Source: Lycium barbarum (lineage: Eukaryota; Streptophyta; Magnoliopsida; Solanales; Solanaceae). From it: 64,000 bases of DNA. The translations under genes and the position numbers were made by a program. A model generated the notes under the pieces. That model saw only the letters and a list, made by a program, of their open reading frames with translations, had not been told where the DNA came from and searched no databases. The stretch covers positions 62,900,884-62,964,883 of the forward strand of contig NC_083338.1 in NCBI RefSeq assembly GCF_019175385.1. Direction: 5' to 3'. Positions 37,319 through 50,931 of this stretch are shown one piece after another. Each line of letters starts with the position of its first letter. Position 1 is the first letter of the stretch.

Positions 37319-38821
37319 TCACATAATGCAATAAAGTATAGACCCATTCATAAACATATCCCTCAAGAAAAAAATCATTAACATACCTGGGTGTGCACTT
37401 GAAGACGCTTCTGGGTCCTGCTGGCCGATTAAAGCAAACACGCGGTTCGAAGGACCGCTGTAACCAGAAGCTGCACCACGTCCTCTGCCACGACCCGCTG
37501 GCGCTGGTGCTGGTGTCGGTGCTCCTCGCCCCGTGGGGCGCATGGCCGCCGAAGGAAAAGATGAGCCTGCAACGGACCCAGCAGGCCGGGCTGAACCTGA
37601 ACTGCCTTTAAGCGGGCACTCTCTGACTCGATGGTCTGGGCTCCCACAAAAATAACAAGCGCCCGTAGCGCGATAACACTCCCCCGGGTGGGGTCTCCCG
37701 CAGTAAGAACATGGGGGTATGGGTGGCCTCGACTAACCGGAACCTCTGCTCACCTGTGGGCCTGGGACTCTGGAGCTCTGTCCCGTGAGCTGTGGGGGTG
37801 TACTGTAGGCTGGCTGGGACTAATACCTGTTACCCTGCCGCTGGGAAGGCTCACCCTGAAATCCCCCTGAATATCCAGCCGATCTGGCTCTCTTAGGCCG
37901 GCCCCTGTCGTAACCCCTATCAGGCCGACGCTCCCTACGTCGGTCCTCCATGCCCTGGGCGTATGCCTGTACCCGGGCTACATGCATCCCTGGCTGAGAA
38001 GCCATAGCCAAGCAACCGTCAATCAGATAAGGGTCTAGCCCCATCACATACCTATGCACCCTATCGGCCATCTCGGCTACTAGGGCGGGTGCATACCTAG
38101 CCAGTGAGTCGAACTCTAGGTTGTACTCGCGAACACTTCTACCATTCTGTCTCAGGTTCAAGAACCGATCAACCCTAGCTCTCCGTAGCTCTGGTGGTAG
38201 AAAATGATCAAGAAAGGCCTTAGTAAACTCGGTCCATACCGCTGGGGGAGCATCGTCACCCCTGGAGAGCTGCCAAGACTCATACCAATTTGCCGCCACC
38301 TCATATAATCGATATGAAGCCAACTCCACAGACTCAGTCGGCGAAGCCTTAATCAATCGTAGTGTGCTCTCCATCTTTCTAATGAACTCCTGGGGGTCCT
38401 CCTCAGGTTTTGTCCTGGAGAATTTTGGAGGATTACATGTCAAAAACTCACGAGCCCTGGAGCTCTCATACCTGTCCGCACGACCACCCCCAAATCCATG
38501 CCTGCGAACCTGCTCCGTCATCAATGTGGTCAATAACTGAACCGCATCTCGCATGGCCCTACCCTCCGCCCCTGCCTGTGGAGCTGGAGGCTCGGGCACT
38601 GGAACCTCAGGAGCTTGCGGTGGAGCCGTCTCCCGATTAGCAGCTTCTGCTGCTCTGATATCCTCCGGCAAGGGGGGTGTAACAGATCCAGACGACGGGG
38701 GCACATCCTCAAGTGCAGGCTGCACACTGGCCCTGGTAACTCTCGGGGCCCGGCTGGTCTCTCCTGCCTCTATCCTCGCCTTGCCCTTCTGGGCAGCTGT
38801 TGCCTTCTTCGGAGGCATCAC
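37319..38821 (-). pseudogene. D gag with two in-frame stops and a protease relic
   Basis: The minus-strand frame begins [11 protein letters not shown] at 38821, runs 333 codons to a stop at about 37820 and continues in the same frame past a second stop at 37733-37735. The open part has the capsid-like region (SYRLYEVAANWYESWQL...[15 protein letters not shown]). The later part has CSYCGRPHPGEC and a CCHC knuckle (CYFCGSPDHRVREC). The frame ends in a degraded protease start with no DPG motif. Compared with E's gag (489 codons) it is full-length but broken, so D probably depends on Gag and Pol from elements such as C. Confidence 0.88.
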
Positions 38822-38924
38822 TGAAACATAGCAGATCGTTAGGAGAGGATCATCCTACTAATACAGTTCTATCGCACGATCTAAGAATCCAAAGAAGGGT
38901 AACATCCTAAATGCCCTGTAGCCT

Positions 38925-38964
38925 CCTGTTTATAGATGTGGTGCACAACACACCGATAAACAAG
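38925..38964 (-). promoter_or_regulatory. Leader hairpin of D
   Basis: CCTGTTTAT...ATAAACAAG stem between gag and the primer site (reverse of TGGTATCAGAGC, four bases before the LTR at 39022). Confidence 0.55.
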
Positions 38965-39021
38965 ACTCTACTAGACACGGCCTGTAGACATACCGAGGAC
39001 TAACCGCTCTGATACCACTTT

Positions 39022-42000
39022 TGTCACGACCCAAACCCCGTGGGCCGCGATTGGTACCCTAACTGGGTACCCATACGTACCTACCTGATCGAATTCGAAT
39101 CATACAGATTTTTTTTTTAAAACAGAAGTTACAGAAGTAGGCCGATACAACTACGGCACGCGCGCAAACATATATATATCTGGACATACAGAAACATACA
39201 GATAAGCCGATAAGGCTAACATACAGACGAAACCCGTAACCCACACATCTATCTACAGGCCTCTACAGACATACAGAATCATATGACGGGACAGGGCCCC
39301 GCCGTACCCAGAATATCCATACATACAGAGTATACAGAAGACAGAAGATATATATACCAAAAGTATACGCTCCGGATAAAAGGAGCTCTTCAAGCAGCCG
39401 AATTAGAACCCTACGCTGGCGGCGTATCACCTGGTGCATCGGTACCTGCGGGCATGTAGCGCAGCCCCCGAAGAACGGGGGTCAGTACGAAAAATGTACC
39501 GAGTATGTAAAGCAGAACATAACAGATATAAACATAGTCCGAACCGGAGTCACAGAAATATAACGAACAGAACCATAAATCAGGCTGACGGACAGTGTCA
39601 TGATCCAGACAGACATACAGAACCGTGTGCCATACAAATAAACAGAATTATGGTTCGGACAGACAAACGGAATCATAATACGGACAGACGAGCAGAAGCA
39701 GAATCCATACGGACATACAGAATCAGAATCCATACGGACATACAGACGTAGTCGTCTTTCAGACGGATAGACAGAAGTATGTCGGACAGAATTATGCATG
39801 CAGAGTAGTACAGAGTCATACAGAATCATACAGAGGCATGTGCTTATATAAATATAGATAGCACACGCATACATTCATACAGATCCCGGCCCTGTCTGAT
39901 GGCGCGGTAACAGAACCCGGCCCTCTTAGTACGGGACGCGGTGGACAGACAGAATCAGATCAGATCATATGCCATCCTGTCCGCCATCCCCATACACAGA
40001 TCATAATATCATACAGACATACAGATCCCGGCCCGCACGCCGAGGGACGCGGTGAACAATGCAGAGGAATATGCACGATAACAGAACCTGGCCCGGGACA
40101 CAGTAAAGGAATGCATTGAGACAGACACGAACCGATAAATGAGAAACTACTTACATACAGACTCAACATACAGACTCAATCAAACTGAAGGGTGCCAAAC
40201 GGCGAGTCAAAATCAGAGTATCCAGATAGTATGCGTAGTACGCGCCTATATCCTATTTGGGAAGGCACGACAGATTATTAGCAGAATCAGATTCTCAGAT
40301 GTTCAGAAATCATTTTGTAAGAATTGCATAAAAATAGTTGTATCATAATCAAAATAATAGTTCAATTGTTTTCTGAGAAAATCGGACAAAAGGGAAGTAT
40401 TTAAAGTATTACAGAAGATATCGGGCCTTGTGGGCCCGCCTCGGACCAACTCGAGGTAACATATGTAAATTATTACTAATAGACCTTATGAGGTCATCCA
40501 TAATCGTTTGGAAGTGTTCCGACTCCGTTTAGGGAGGTTTTGTACAAAAACTCACTTTAAAGGCAATTTGCAAGAAAATAGCTTCAAATGAATTGAAGGA
40601 ATTGGAGCGGTTTTCCGTCTCGAATTCCGGGGAACGGAGTCGTACTTAAGGCTCGCGGCCGAGCCTATCACATCCAGAACATGCCTAAGAACAAAGGGAA
40701 AGGCTTCACATACCTCGATAGCGCCTCACGCTCGCTTGGCGTCGATCTCAAGTTCGTCCAAAATCTAGAAATGGTCAAGTTTACCATTTGTTAGTTTCAA
40801 CTTTTCCATAGTGCAAACTTAACACATACTTGCCTACCGAAATTTCGGCAGCATTTCCTCTGTATATATGACATCCCCAAAAGTTAAACACAGCCAAACA
40901 ATCAACACAACCCAACAACAATATTCATAATAATGACAAGTAGCTCAAAATACATAATAAGGCACAATTTGCCAACTTTCCGTCATAACTTAATATTTTC
41001 CGTTCCGACCTTACACTTCCAAACCAAACTTATTATTTTGATGTTCATTACCCATCAAATTCATTACAACACGATTTGGAGGCGTATCATACCATTCTCA
41101 CAAGATATACATAAGATATGCAAACTTACAAACTTTCCATCAAAGCCACAATTTATCCAATTCTCCTAACCTTCAACATACAAGTTCATTATACAATTCC
41201 ATCTTCCAAATTCATCAACAATAATCATAATTTGCCTCTTGATACATTCATTTCCATTTTTACATAAATCATAACAAAGTTGCATACTTTCCTACAACAA
41301 CTTGATAACCATTTTTTTCCATAGCAACAAGAATCATTATCCTTTCATTCACTTCACAATAACACAATTGGCATACTAACGGAATTTGATTAACATTCCA
41401 TTGTTAGCATGACACCACACGGCCATACACTAATTTTTCCAACTTTCACTAATTCATTCAACTTTCACTTCTAATACAATTTCTTCCATAACTACAACAA
41501 GATTTCAACAAAAATTCAACTCATCACAAGTATACAACACACACACACACACGGTCAAAACCTCCCACACGGCCAACACATATTCACACACATAACACAC
41601 AAGTTTCATACTTCTTACTCAATTCCACGCTCTACAACAAGCATACACCTTCCATAACATAACAAAGGCATGAAATTCTTACCTTTTCTTCAAATTCTTC
41701 ACTTGGAGGATAAAATTGTTTTCTTGCCACAATACTTATATTAACTTGTAGAGAACCTTGAGCTTAGTACTAATATCACAAGACTTGGATTTTTAAATCA
41801 AAGATTTGGCTCCCAAAATTTTTCTTTCTTTTCTCTCTTCTTTTCTCCTCAAACCCGAAACCCTCTTATCTTTTTTTTTCCTGCTTGCTCTTTATTTTTT
41901 TCTTGAATGTTCCAAAGATGAACATTGGTCCAAGTATATACCCTTCATGTTAATTAGTCATGTGACTAATCACATGACCAATATACATGGTCTTGGGCCA

Positions 42001-42241
42001 ACCATGGCCGGTTGGGCCTTAGTTCTCTTATTTTTTTTTAGTCCAAATTGGTGGCTACATACTGTAATTCATGGGGCAAGTTTCCAAAATTCCAATTTTG
42101 CCCTTGGCCTCCTTCCGTAATTCCACACCAACGTATTCATAACTTACACATTCATACCAAGAAATGTCCAATAGCGGCCTTATTCATCACAAGTCCATTT
42201 ATCTTGAATCTTTCGAATAAACAAAAATGTCGGATGTAACA
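39022..42241 (-). repeat. 5' LTR of D (3220 bp)
   Basis: Almost identical to 32436-35656. It carries paired hairpins (39464-39507) and the TATATA/palindrome pair at 41935-41969. Confidence 0.9.
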
Positions 42242-42246
42242 ATTTC

Positions 42247-42825
42247 TTACCTTTTTACTCAATCTTCTTCACTTGAATATAGGGTCAACTTGAAGAAACA
42301 AGACTTCTTCCTTCCAAACCAACTACACCAAGTTGCAAAGGGGCCTTGAATTAGTAGGAAAATCACAAGAAATGAATTTTTAAGACAAGATTTTTGGTAC
42401 CTATTTTTCTCCTCCAAACCCGAGACCTCTTCTTGTTCTTCTTCTATGTTCTTTTGTTGTTCTTATCTCTAATTCCTTAAGTCTTCAATGGTATAAGTAG
42501 TTGAAGTGCTTGGTCACATGACCAAGCACATGACCAACTAAAAAACGGGTTTGGGCCAAGGCCTAATGTGGCCGGCCACCCTTAAGAAAATGGGCCTCAT
42601 TTTCAATTCAATTTTTGAGCCCAATGGCTTATGGATCGTATTTTGTAATTCCCGAAACTAATTTCCAAAATTCCAAAATTACCCTTAGCCTTGTCCCGCT
42701 CTTTCATGACTTTATTCTCTCATACATAACTCTTATGTTCAACAAACTATCAAATTTGACCTTATATCTCAAGAATCCAATATTTATCGAATTTTTCCAA
42801 ACGTGTGAAAACACGGGATATAACA
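42247..42825 (-). repeat. 5' LTR of B, U3-side part (579 bp)
   Basis: It continues the B LTR after D and matches 12626-13204. It ends ATATAACA, followed by the right-hand TTCAG duplication (42826-42830). Confidence 0.92.
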
Positions 42826-44806
42826 TTCAGGACAAGAAGTAGTCATACGCACAGGTGGAAGTTGAACATTGGAAATTGAAAAGGGTAAAATAGTAATTGT
42901 AAACGGAAGGACGTGTTACGAAAATGTCTCGAAATCTGTAAGACCTCGACTTGCTCCAGATTATGTAATGAAGGTCATGCGGCGAAGTGGACGCGATTAT
43001 ATCAGCACTAAAGCACTGGATTCCATCAAAGTTTCGAAGTTAAGCGTGCCAAGGTGGGAGAAATTTTAGGATGGGTGACCCCCTAGGAAGTGTGTAAGAA
43101 ATTCAATAAATCCAGACATAAGAAACAAATGAGAAGTTAGAGTAGCCTAAGGGAAACTAGAGTATACGGGATGATTGGAGACCATTAGAGGTCGCGTAGG
43201 GCGAGGCAGATTGGACCAGTGAAGAGACAGAAAGTGCCTCCCAGCTCTAAAATTAGGATAGGCTTGAATAGAGTTTGGAAGTATTGTGTGGGCTAGTTGA
43301 TAGTAATTATATATATGTTTGAATGCATACGATATCCCACATGTGAATGTATCGGTGGCATGTGATGTGTGTCCCAGCGACCGGTGCTACGGTAAAGAAG
43401 GCATTAATCAAGTAAGGGTACCGAAGTTCAAGTGACAACGAGAATAAATGGCACAAATGTTATAAGATAAGCTGATGTTATTTTCTCTGCTGGTTAAGAT
43501 TGGAAAGTTTTAATACAATGACACTTGGAAAAGAAAAAGAGTGAGTAAATGGAAGGAAAGGAGGTCAAAATGTCAGAAAAAGGTGAAAGGTAAGAAATTT
43601 CGGTAAAGGAAGCCCCGAGAAAAATTACCGGCAAAGTATGAGACTGTTTGGATAAAAATTCAAATGTAGGTACGTAGAAAGGGTAAAGTCTGGTAATATA
43701 GAATAAAAGAGGATTCATGTCTGGTCTGGAAAATTTGATCTCAGCGGAAATATAATGAAAATGAAAGGAAAACTTATGATAAGAAGTTTTCGATATGATA
43801 TGCACAGAGTTGGAAAGAAAGATGAGGAGTAAGAGATAAACGAAAACTTCACCAAAGGACTGTTGGCGTATAAGGAGCCCCTTATAAAGGGGGGAGAATA
43901 TATTATATCAGATTCTAAAGGAATCACAACATTTTCAAGCGCCACAAAAGGAAATTTATTAGCTCGGGGCCGGAGTTCAAAGTATATCGGCATACCAAGA
44001 GAATACCTGAAAGAAGTAGAAACGAATTGACAATGAGTATACCGTGAGGCCGACATGAAGGCAAAGGATGAAAGATACCTTAAGAGAATGCTTCATATCA
44101 ACATGAATTATGATATGATTATGCCATGATTTGAATCCCTCATATCGGGCAAATGGGCGCCGTACCTAAGTATGCAGCGGCATGTTTTAAAGAGTAATGA
44201 AAAGAGAAAGAGGATGGTTATAGACTAAGTTCACAAGGGATAAAGGAGAAAATGATAAGATTCAAAGGATATTCGAACAGGAACGACTATTACAATAAGG
44301 GAATCAACAATTAGTAGTCTGGGAATATTTGAAAGAAAGAAAGAACGCAGTGCCTAAGAATGAAATAAGAGAGTTCATCGGATACTAGAAAATAGGTCAT
44401 GGACCATTAATTATACGAAGCATGAGAATATACGCTATGAAATTGTATGAGTCATCGATGTGAAGTGACGCGCGATCATATTTGTAAGGAATCCACACCG
44501 GAGAGCCAACAAGAAATAACGATGGACGAAATGAGCGCCAATACAAAGAAGTCGAAGACAAGTATACTTGTGTCGAGAAATGTGGGGGAAGGATAATAAG
44601 TTGGCGCAATGGATTAGAAAACCCATGACACAGAATGAGAACTCATGCAAAGACCGAGAAGTTCGATTATAAAGGAAATACGGTAAAAGATAAGGAATGG
44701 GCATGAAGAAAAGGACAACTGTAAGAGCCCCCCCCCCCCGAAGTGTTATAAGACCCCATAAGATCAGTTGAACATTCGAGGATGATTGTTCTAAAGGGGG
44801 GGAGGA
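42826..44806 (+). other. Internal region 2 of A, right part
   Basis: It resumes internal copy 2 after B and matches 1694-6411 of copy 1 without solo LTR G, whose empty site is at 43734-43738. It contains a 5S-like module, a C12 run (44728-44739), a decayed pre-polypurine palindrome and the polypurine tract. No coding content is recognised. Confidence 0.85.
42989..43091 (+). ncRNA. 5S rRNA-derived module, internal copy 2 of A
   Basis: Same 103-nt match to 5S rRNA as at 1857-1959, with a few independent changes (for example GCGTGCCAAGG and CCCCCTAGGAAG). Box A core GTTAAGCGTG and GGATGGGTGACCCCC are kept. Confidence 0.85.
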
Positions 44807-47800
44807 TGTTATATCCCGCATTTTGTACATTCGGATAATTCAAGACAATTGCAAGAAGTTAAGGAAAAAGGCTATATCTTGATCTTGTTTAATACACAAG
44901 TTGTTTATGAAAGTTTTTGAAGTGGAAATACTAAGAAAGGCTAGGGGTAAAAAGGAAATTTCACCATATGGTTCATGGTAATATTGAAGAATGCTAAGGG
45001 CAAATTCGGAATTTGGAAAAATAGTTTTTCATGAATTGCAAGACAAAAAAAAAGTGGGCTTGAAAATTAAAGGGGTCATTTGGCCGTCCCACACAAATGG
45101 GCCAAGGCCCATATGGGAGCAAAATAAATAAGTCCAAAGATGACTTATTAGTCATATTAGTCATCTTCACTCTTTAGAAAGTTTAAGAAACTTGGAGGAG
45201 GAGAAAGAGCAAGGGCCATATTCAGCCATAGCTTCCCAAACATGAACCTTGGAAAAAAAAAATTCAAAAATTATTTTCTACCAATTGGAAGGTCCCTAGC
45301 AAAGTGAAGTAATTATTGGAGCAAGAAAATCATCTATTCTTGCAAGGAGCAACTTTAGCCAAGAAAGAAGATAAGTGGAAAAGGTAAGAATTAATCTTCT
45401 TCTATATGTTATGGATGATTATGTATGTTGTAGTATGTAAAAGTGGATGAAATTCATGAAAATATGGAACCTAGGTTGTGGCCGTGTATATGTGTGGTGT
45501 GTAGGAACAGTGATTCAATTATTTTATTTAGTGTTTTAGTTGTTGTGTTGTGGATTCCATGATATAGAATGAATGTTTAGTGGCTTGAAATGAATTTGAA
45601 GTCGTTTGTGCGTTATTGAAGAAGTTAGTGTGTAGATTGTTGGTGTGGTTCATGAACTTGGAAGAGAAGAAATATGTTGTTATCGTTCTTGTGGAATTTG
45701 GAAGGTTTCGAGCGACGTAATATGTTGATTGGGTTGCTTGGAATATTATGTGAATTGTTTGAAGTATTCTTGAACCATGTTAGAATGATTTCGGATTAAT
45801 ACTTGCATGAGAGATCATTGGTGTTAGCTTGATTATATGTGATTGAATTGCATATAAATGAAATGTCGTTGAATTTTGTGACAAGGGTTGTTAATGTTAG
45901 AATATACTTTGGATTGATTGTTGAAGTTGTTAGTATGATTGTTGGTATTGTTGTTGATAATTTGGCCGAGGTTAATTCTCGGATTGTTGTTGATAAATTG
46001 GCCGAGTTAGATTCTCGGGGATGGTGTATTTACAGGGGAAATGCTGCCGAAATTTCGGTAGAATATAAATGAATTCATTTGAAAGACTAAGACAAGTATA
46101 TGTCGATGAATCTAATGATTATGTCAATTCTCTTGAATGTAGACTAGCAAGTTTGGACGAATAAGCGTAGCTAATTGAACGTGGGACAGGTATGTAAGGC
46201 TTACCCTTTCTTCCTTTTGGCATGATCTTTGTGAAACGAGCAAATGACGTATATGTATGGTTCCAAAGAAATTCCTACTCTTAGAGCCACTAGGATGGCT
46301 AGCGTTCTTGATTTCCATAAGCTATCTCATATAGCTTTGATGCGTATCCCTGATGTCGAGGTTCTATTTGATATGTTCCCGAATGGCATCTGTTACATCC
46401 GACATTTTTGCATATTCAAAAAAATTTGAGATAACTTGACTTGTAATGAATAGGGCCATATTTGGACTTTATTAGGTATGAATGTGTCGGTTATGAATAC
46501 GTTGGTGTGGAATTACGAAAGGAGGCCAAGGGCAAAAATTGGAATTTTGGAAATTTGTTCCATGAATTACAATAATTAGCCAAGTGGGCTCAAAAAATAA
46601 ATAAGAGAAAATGAGGCCCAATTGGGAGAGGCCCAACCGGCCACAAGGGGCCCAAATCCACAAAAATTATTAAGTGGATTAATATACATATTGGATAAGC
46701 TTATAAGAAGCTTCAAGAAACAAGGAGAAAGAACAAAAACAAACAAGAGGAAAAAGAAGAGCAATTCGGGTGAAGAAAGAAAGAAAGAAAGGAGAAAGAA
46801 AAAAAATTCTTGGAGCCAAATCCTTGGTTCAAAAATTCATTTCTTGTGGGATTATTACTAAGCACAAGATTCTCTTCAAGGTGATATAATTATCTTGGCA
46901 AGAAAGCAACCTTAACCCTAAGTGGAAAGTCTTGGAGAAGGTAAGGATTTTATGCTTTTGTTGTGTTATGGAAGATGTATGTATGATGTAGTGTGTGGAA
47001 ATAAATGAAAAGCATGAAAATTTTGTGTGTTAGAAGTATATGCATGTTGGCCGTGTATATGTATGTGTTGCAAGTATATGATGACTTGAATTCATGTGGT
47101 AATCTAGTTATTGTTATGGTAGAAATTGTATTGGAAATGAAAGTTGAATGAATTAGTGGAATTTGGAAAAAGTAGGGTGTGGCCGTGTGGTGTATATTGA
47201 TGTTGGAAGGTGAATTAAATCTTGTTGGTATGTTAATTGTGTTAATTGTGAAGTGAATGAAAGAATAATCGTTTTTGTTGTTATGGAAAAAAAAATGGTT
47301 GTTAAGTTGTTGTAGGAAAACATGCAAGTTTATTGTAACTTATGTAAATATGGAAATGAAGGTAGTAAGAGGTAAATTAAGATCGTCATTGATGAGGTTG
47401 GAAGATAGAAATAAGTCATGAACATGTTTGCTAAAAGATTGGAAGTTGTGGGCGAATTATGCCTTTGGTAGGAAACTTGTATATTGTGTATACCTTATGT
47501 ATATTTGGTGAAAACGATATGATATGCCTCCGAATTATGTTGTAGTGACCTCGATAAGTGATGAATATGAAAATGGTAAGATTGGTTTGGAAGTGTAAGG
47601 TCGGAATGAAAGATATTGTGTTATGTCGGAATGATGGCTAGTAATGCCAAATTGCATATTTTGTAATACTTGTTGTTGTTATTGATGTTGTTGCTGGGTT
47701 GCTGTGTTGACATATTAAGCCGAGCTAAGTCTCGGGGATGTTATATGTATAGGGGAAATGCTGCCGAAATTTCGGTAGGCAAATATGTGCTTAAGTTTGG

Positions 47801-49064
47801 CGTCTAAAGGCTTGAATTGACAATTGGTAAACTTGACCATTTGTAGATTTTGGACGAAATTGGAAGTGAAGCTAAGCGAGCATAAGGCGCAATTGAGGTA
47901 TGTAAAGCCTTCCCCTTTATTCTTAGGCATGTTCTGAACATGATAGGCTCGGCCACGAGCCTTAAATACGACTCCGTTCCTCGGAATTCGCGATGGAAAT
48001 CCGTTCCAATTCCTTCAGTAAGATTGAATCACTTTTCTTACAACTTGTTCCTAAGGTGAACTTTTGTATGAAACTTTCCCAAACGGAGTCGGAATACTTC
48101 CAAATGATTATGGATGACCTCATAAGGTCTTTTATCAGTACTTTACGTATGTCACCTCGAGTTGGTCCGAGGTGGGCCCACGGAGCCCCGATACCTCTTG
48201 TATGGCCTAAATTGCCTTATTTCTGTCCGTTTTTCACAGGAAATATCGGAACTATAATTTTGACCATGATATGACTGTTTTTATATAAATCTTGCAAAAT
48301 GATTTTGACATCTGAAAATCTGATTCTGGTTATAATCTGTTCGTGGATGTCTCAAAGCTTCCTTTCACCGGATCCCGGGCCGGTTTATATCGTGCGGATG
48401 GACCGCTGAGTCCCTTGTCGGGGGCCGGGTCCCATGTATGAATTCTGAAGTATGATGTGTCCAGTTCCGGGGTACTGTGGTATATGTCCGTCCCCGGTTA
48501 CCGTGTATATGTTACGAAGTATGATGTGTCCGGTTTCCCGGTGTGTGATCTGTCCCCGAGGTTACCGGGGTTATGATATGATGTGTTATGTGACGGAGAT
48601 GTTCGAAGATATGAAATCTTCTGAAATATGATATGTTGTGGCACCAAAGGCAGGAGTGGCGACCACGTTCCTGTGCCCTATGGATTATTATTCTGTCTGT
48701 CCGTATGGATTATGATTCCGTCTGTCCGTATGGATTGTGATTCTGCCCGTCCGTCTGGACCATGATCCTGTCCGTCCGTTTGATTTATGGTTCTGTCCGC
48801 TATATTTCTGTGCTTCCGGTTCAGACTGTGATTATGTTTGTTATGTTTCTGCTTTACATACTCGGTACATTTTTCGTACTGACCCCCGGTTCTTCGGGGG
48901 CTGCGTTACATGCCCGCAGGTACAGACGCACCCGGTGATACGCCGCCAGTCTAGGGCACAGATTCTGCTATTTTGGAGAGCTACTTTGATCCGGAGCGTG
49001 TACTTTTGGTATATATCTTCTGACATCTGTATATTCTGTACGTATGGTAATTCTGGGTACGGCG

Positions 49065-50931
49065 TGTCACGACCCAACCCCGTGGGCCGCGACTGGTACC
49101 CTAATTGGGTACCCGTACATACCTACCTGACCGAATTTCGTATCATACAGATATTTTTTTTTAAAACAGATGTTACAGAAGTAGGCCAATACAGATACGG
49201 CACGCGCGTAAACATATATATATATATATATATATACCTGAACATGCAGACATTTACAAATAAGCCGATAAGGCAAACATACAGACGAAACCCGTAACCC
49301 ACACATCTATCTACAGGCCTCTACAGACATACAGAATCAGATGACGGGACAGAGCCCCGCCGTACCCCAAAATACCATACATACAGAGTCTACAGATAAC
49401 AGAAGATATATACCAAAAGTATTTGCTCCGGATCGAAGGAGCTCTTCAGAATAGCAGAATCCGAGCCCTAGACTGGCGGCGTATCACCAAGTGCGCCTGT
49501 ACCTGCGGGCATGTAACGCAGCCCCCGAAGAACCGGGGGTCAGTACGAAAAATGTACCGAGTATGTAAAGCAGAAATATATCAAACATAATCATGATCTG
49601 GACCGGAAGCACAGAAATATAATAGACAGGCTCATAAGCCGGACGGACAGAGTCATAGTCCAACAGACAGAATCAGAATTAATACGGACGTACAGAATCG
49701 GAACCCGTCGGCCAGATAATCCAGACGGATAGACGGAATCGTAACCGGTTGGACAGATAATCCGGACGGACATACAGAAGCATAACCAGTCGGACAGATA
49801 ATCCGGACGGACATACAGAATCATAACCAGTCGGACAGATAATCCAGACGGACATACCGAATCATAAATTCCTGTTTCGCTCAAAAATCTACAAATGGTC
49901 ACATTTACCAATTGTCAATAGTAAGACTTTTAGCATTCTTTAATTCACTATTTGTCTACAGAAATTTGGGCAGCATCTCCCCTGCTTATATGCCTAGCCC
50001 GAATTTTTAATTCAGCAGTCAACAACACAACAACAATACCAACATCAATAATATCCTTTTTCATATCAACATATTCCATAAAACAGCCCACACGCTGTTT
50101 TCCAACTTTTATAAGTAATTAACTCAGTATACAATTATTTAATCGCGTCTTCTTCGTAAATAAACTAGTATTAACACAAATAGGAAGAGATTCATACCTT
50201 TCTCCTTTTAATATTGTTGTATCTTCCCTTTTTCACCTTAGTTGTATGCCACAACGCACTGCCATACGATTCTGCAGTGAAAACTATACGCTATCCGAAC
50301 TGAAATTGGGAAATTATACCTGGTTTGGGCTAAAATTTGGTGGTGGAAAGTTGGGAAATTTTCTGGGATTTTTGGGGTGGTGTTCGTGGTTTTGGACTGA
50401 AAATGAGGGGGTCTCCCCCTCTTTATAATTGTTTTGGAAGCTGCCAGAAGCAGCTGGAAAAGTGCTCATCGCGATCGCGCTTCCTTCTGGCGCGATCGCG
50501 TAGAGTTAAATGATTTCCTTCTGCGCGTTCGCGCCCCCTCTGGGCGCGTTCGCGCAGGGTTAAAATTTCTGACTGGATGTTCGTTCAGTAAAACGGCCAT
50601 AACTTTTGATCCCGATATCGTATGAGGGCCTACGACCTATGGATGGAAAGATAATTCAATTATCTACAACTTTTATTTCTGGACGTTTTCCCAAATTTCA
50701 AACTTATAATACCGTTTTTGCCCCTAGAAGTCAGATCATCCGAAAATGCTTCCTTAAATTGTCCTTTTGGAGGGCTTCCACTTTGATTTGGCCTAAGGGT
50801 CCTTCTTTCGTTGTGTTTAACTTCACATATGTGATTCATATAATTTGTCACATGTCCCAAAAAAAATCTTGACGTGTGGGCCCCACCTCAGCTTACAAAT
50901 AATTCGACGTTCGAAAATGCAAGATATAACA
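49065..50931 (-). mobile_element. Solo LTR H (1.87 kb)
   Basis: On the + strand it begins TGTCACGACCC and ends AAGATATAACA. Flanks are CGGCG at 49060-49064 and 50932-50936; the empty site is in the 3' LTR of E at 57303-57307. The left part is like D and E LTRs, with paired hairpins at 49521-49560 and a TA run near 49213-49236. It is shorter than other LTRs and lacks the GTCCC hairpin array, so an internal deletion is likely. The right part belongs to a distinct family with GC-rich palindromes (50468-50574). Confidence 0.88.
50468..50574. repeat. GC-rich palindromes CGCGATCGCG / GCGCGTTCGCGC in solo LTR H
   Basis: CGCGATCGCGC and GCGCGATCGCG flank CTTCCTTCTG. About 40 bp on, GCGCGTTCGCGCC and GGGCGCGTTCGCGC flank CCTCT. 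Each unit is self-complementary and the pairs can also fold on each other. They stand out as a CpG-rich island in AT-rich sequence. Confidence 0.7.

Larger units (their letters stand above)
32436..42241 (-). mobile_element. Element D: gag-only, pol-less Ty3/Gypsy element
   Basis: A complete minus-strand element with ~3.22-kb LTRs and a 3.37-kb internal region. It has a damaged gag and no RT, RNase H or integrase, but a non-coding 3' region with a 5S-like module. Flanks are ATTTC at 32431-32435 and 42242-42246, and the empty site is at 12621-12625. LTRs differ at roughly 1% by eye. It is of the same type as E. Confidence 0.92.
10145..42825 (-). mobile_element. Element B: Tekay/Del-type chromovirus, degenerate, split by C and D
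   Basis: A full-length minus-strand element flanked by TTCAG duplications. After removing C and D it is about 11.3 kb: two 3060-bp LTRs and about 5.2 kb of internal sequence with gag-pol. C lies in pol and D in the 5' LTR. The coding region is broken by a frameshift near 28015 and two in-frame stops near 14622 and 14825, and the RT catalytic motif is altered. The LTRs differ at roughly 1% by eye. Confidence 0.9.

Noticed and set aside
47993..48274. A 93-codon frame repeated at 56165-56446
   Set aside because: It is the same segment of the two E LTRs. Repetition reflects LTR identity, and no domain is recognised.
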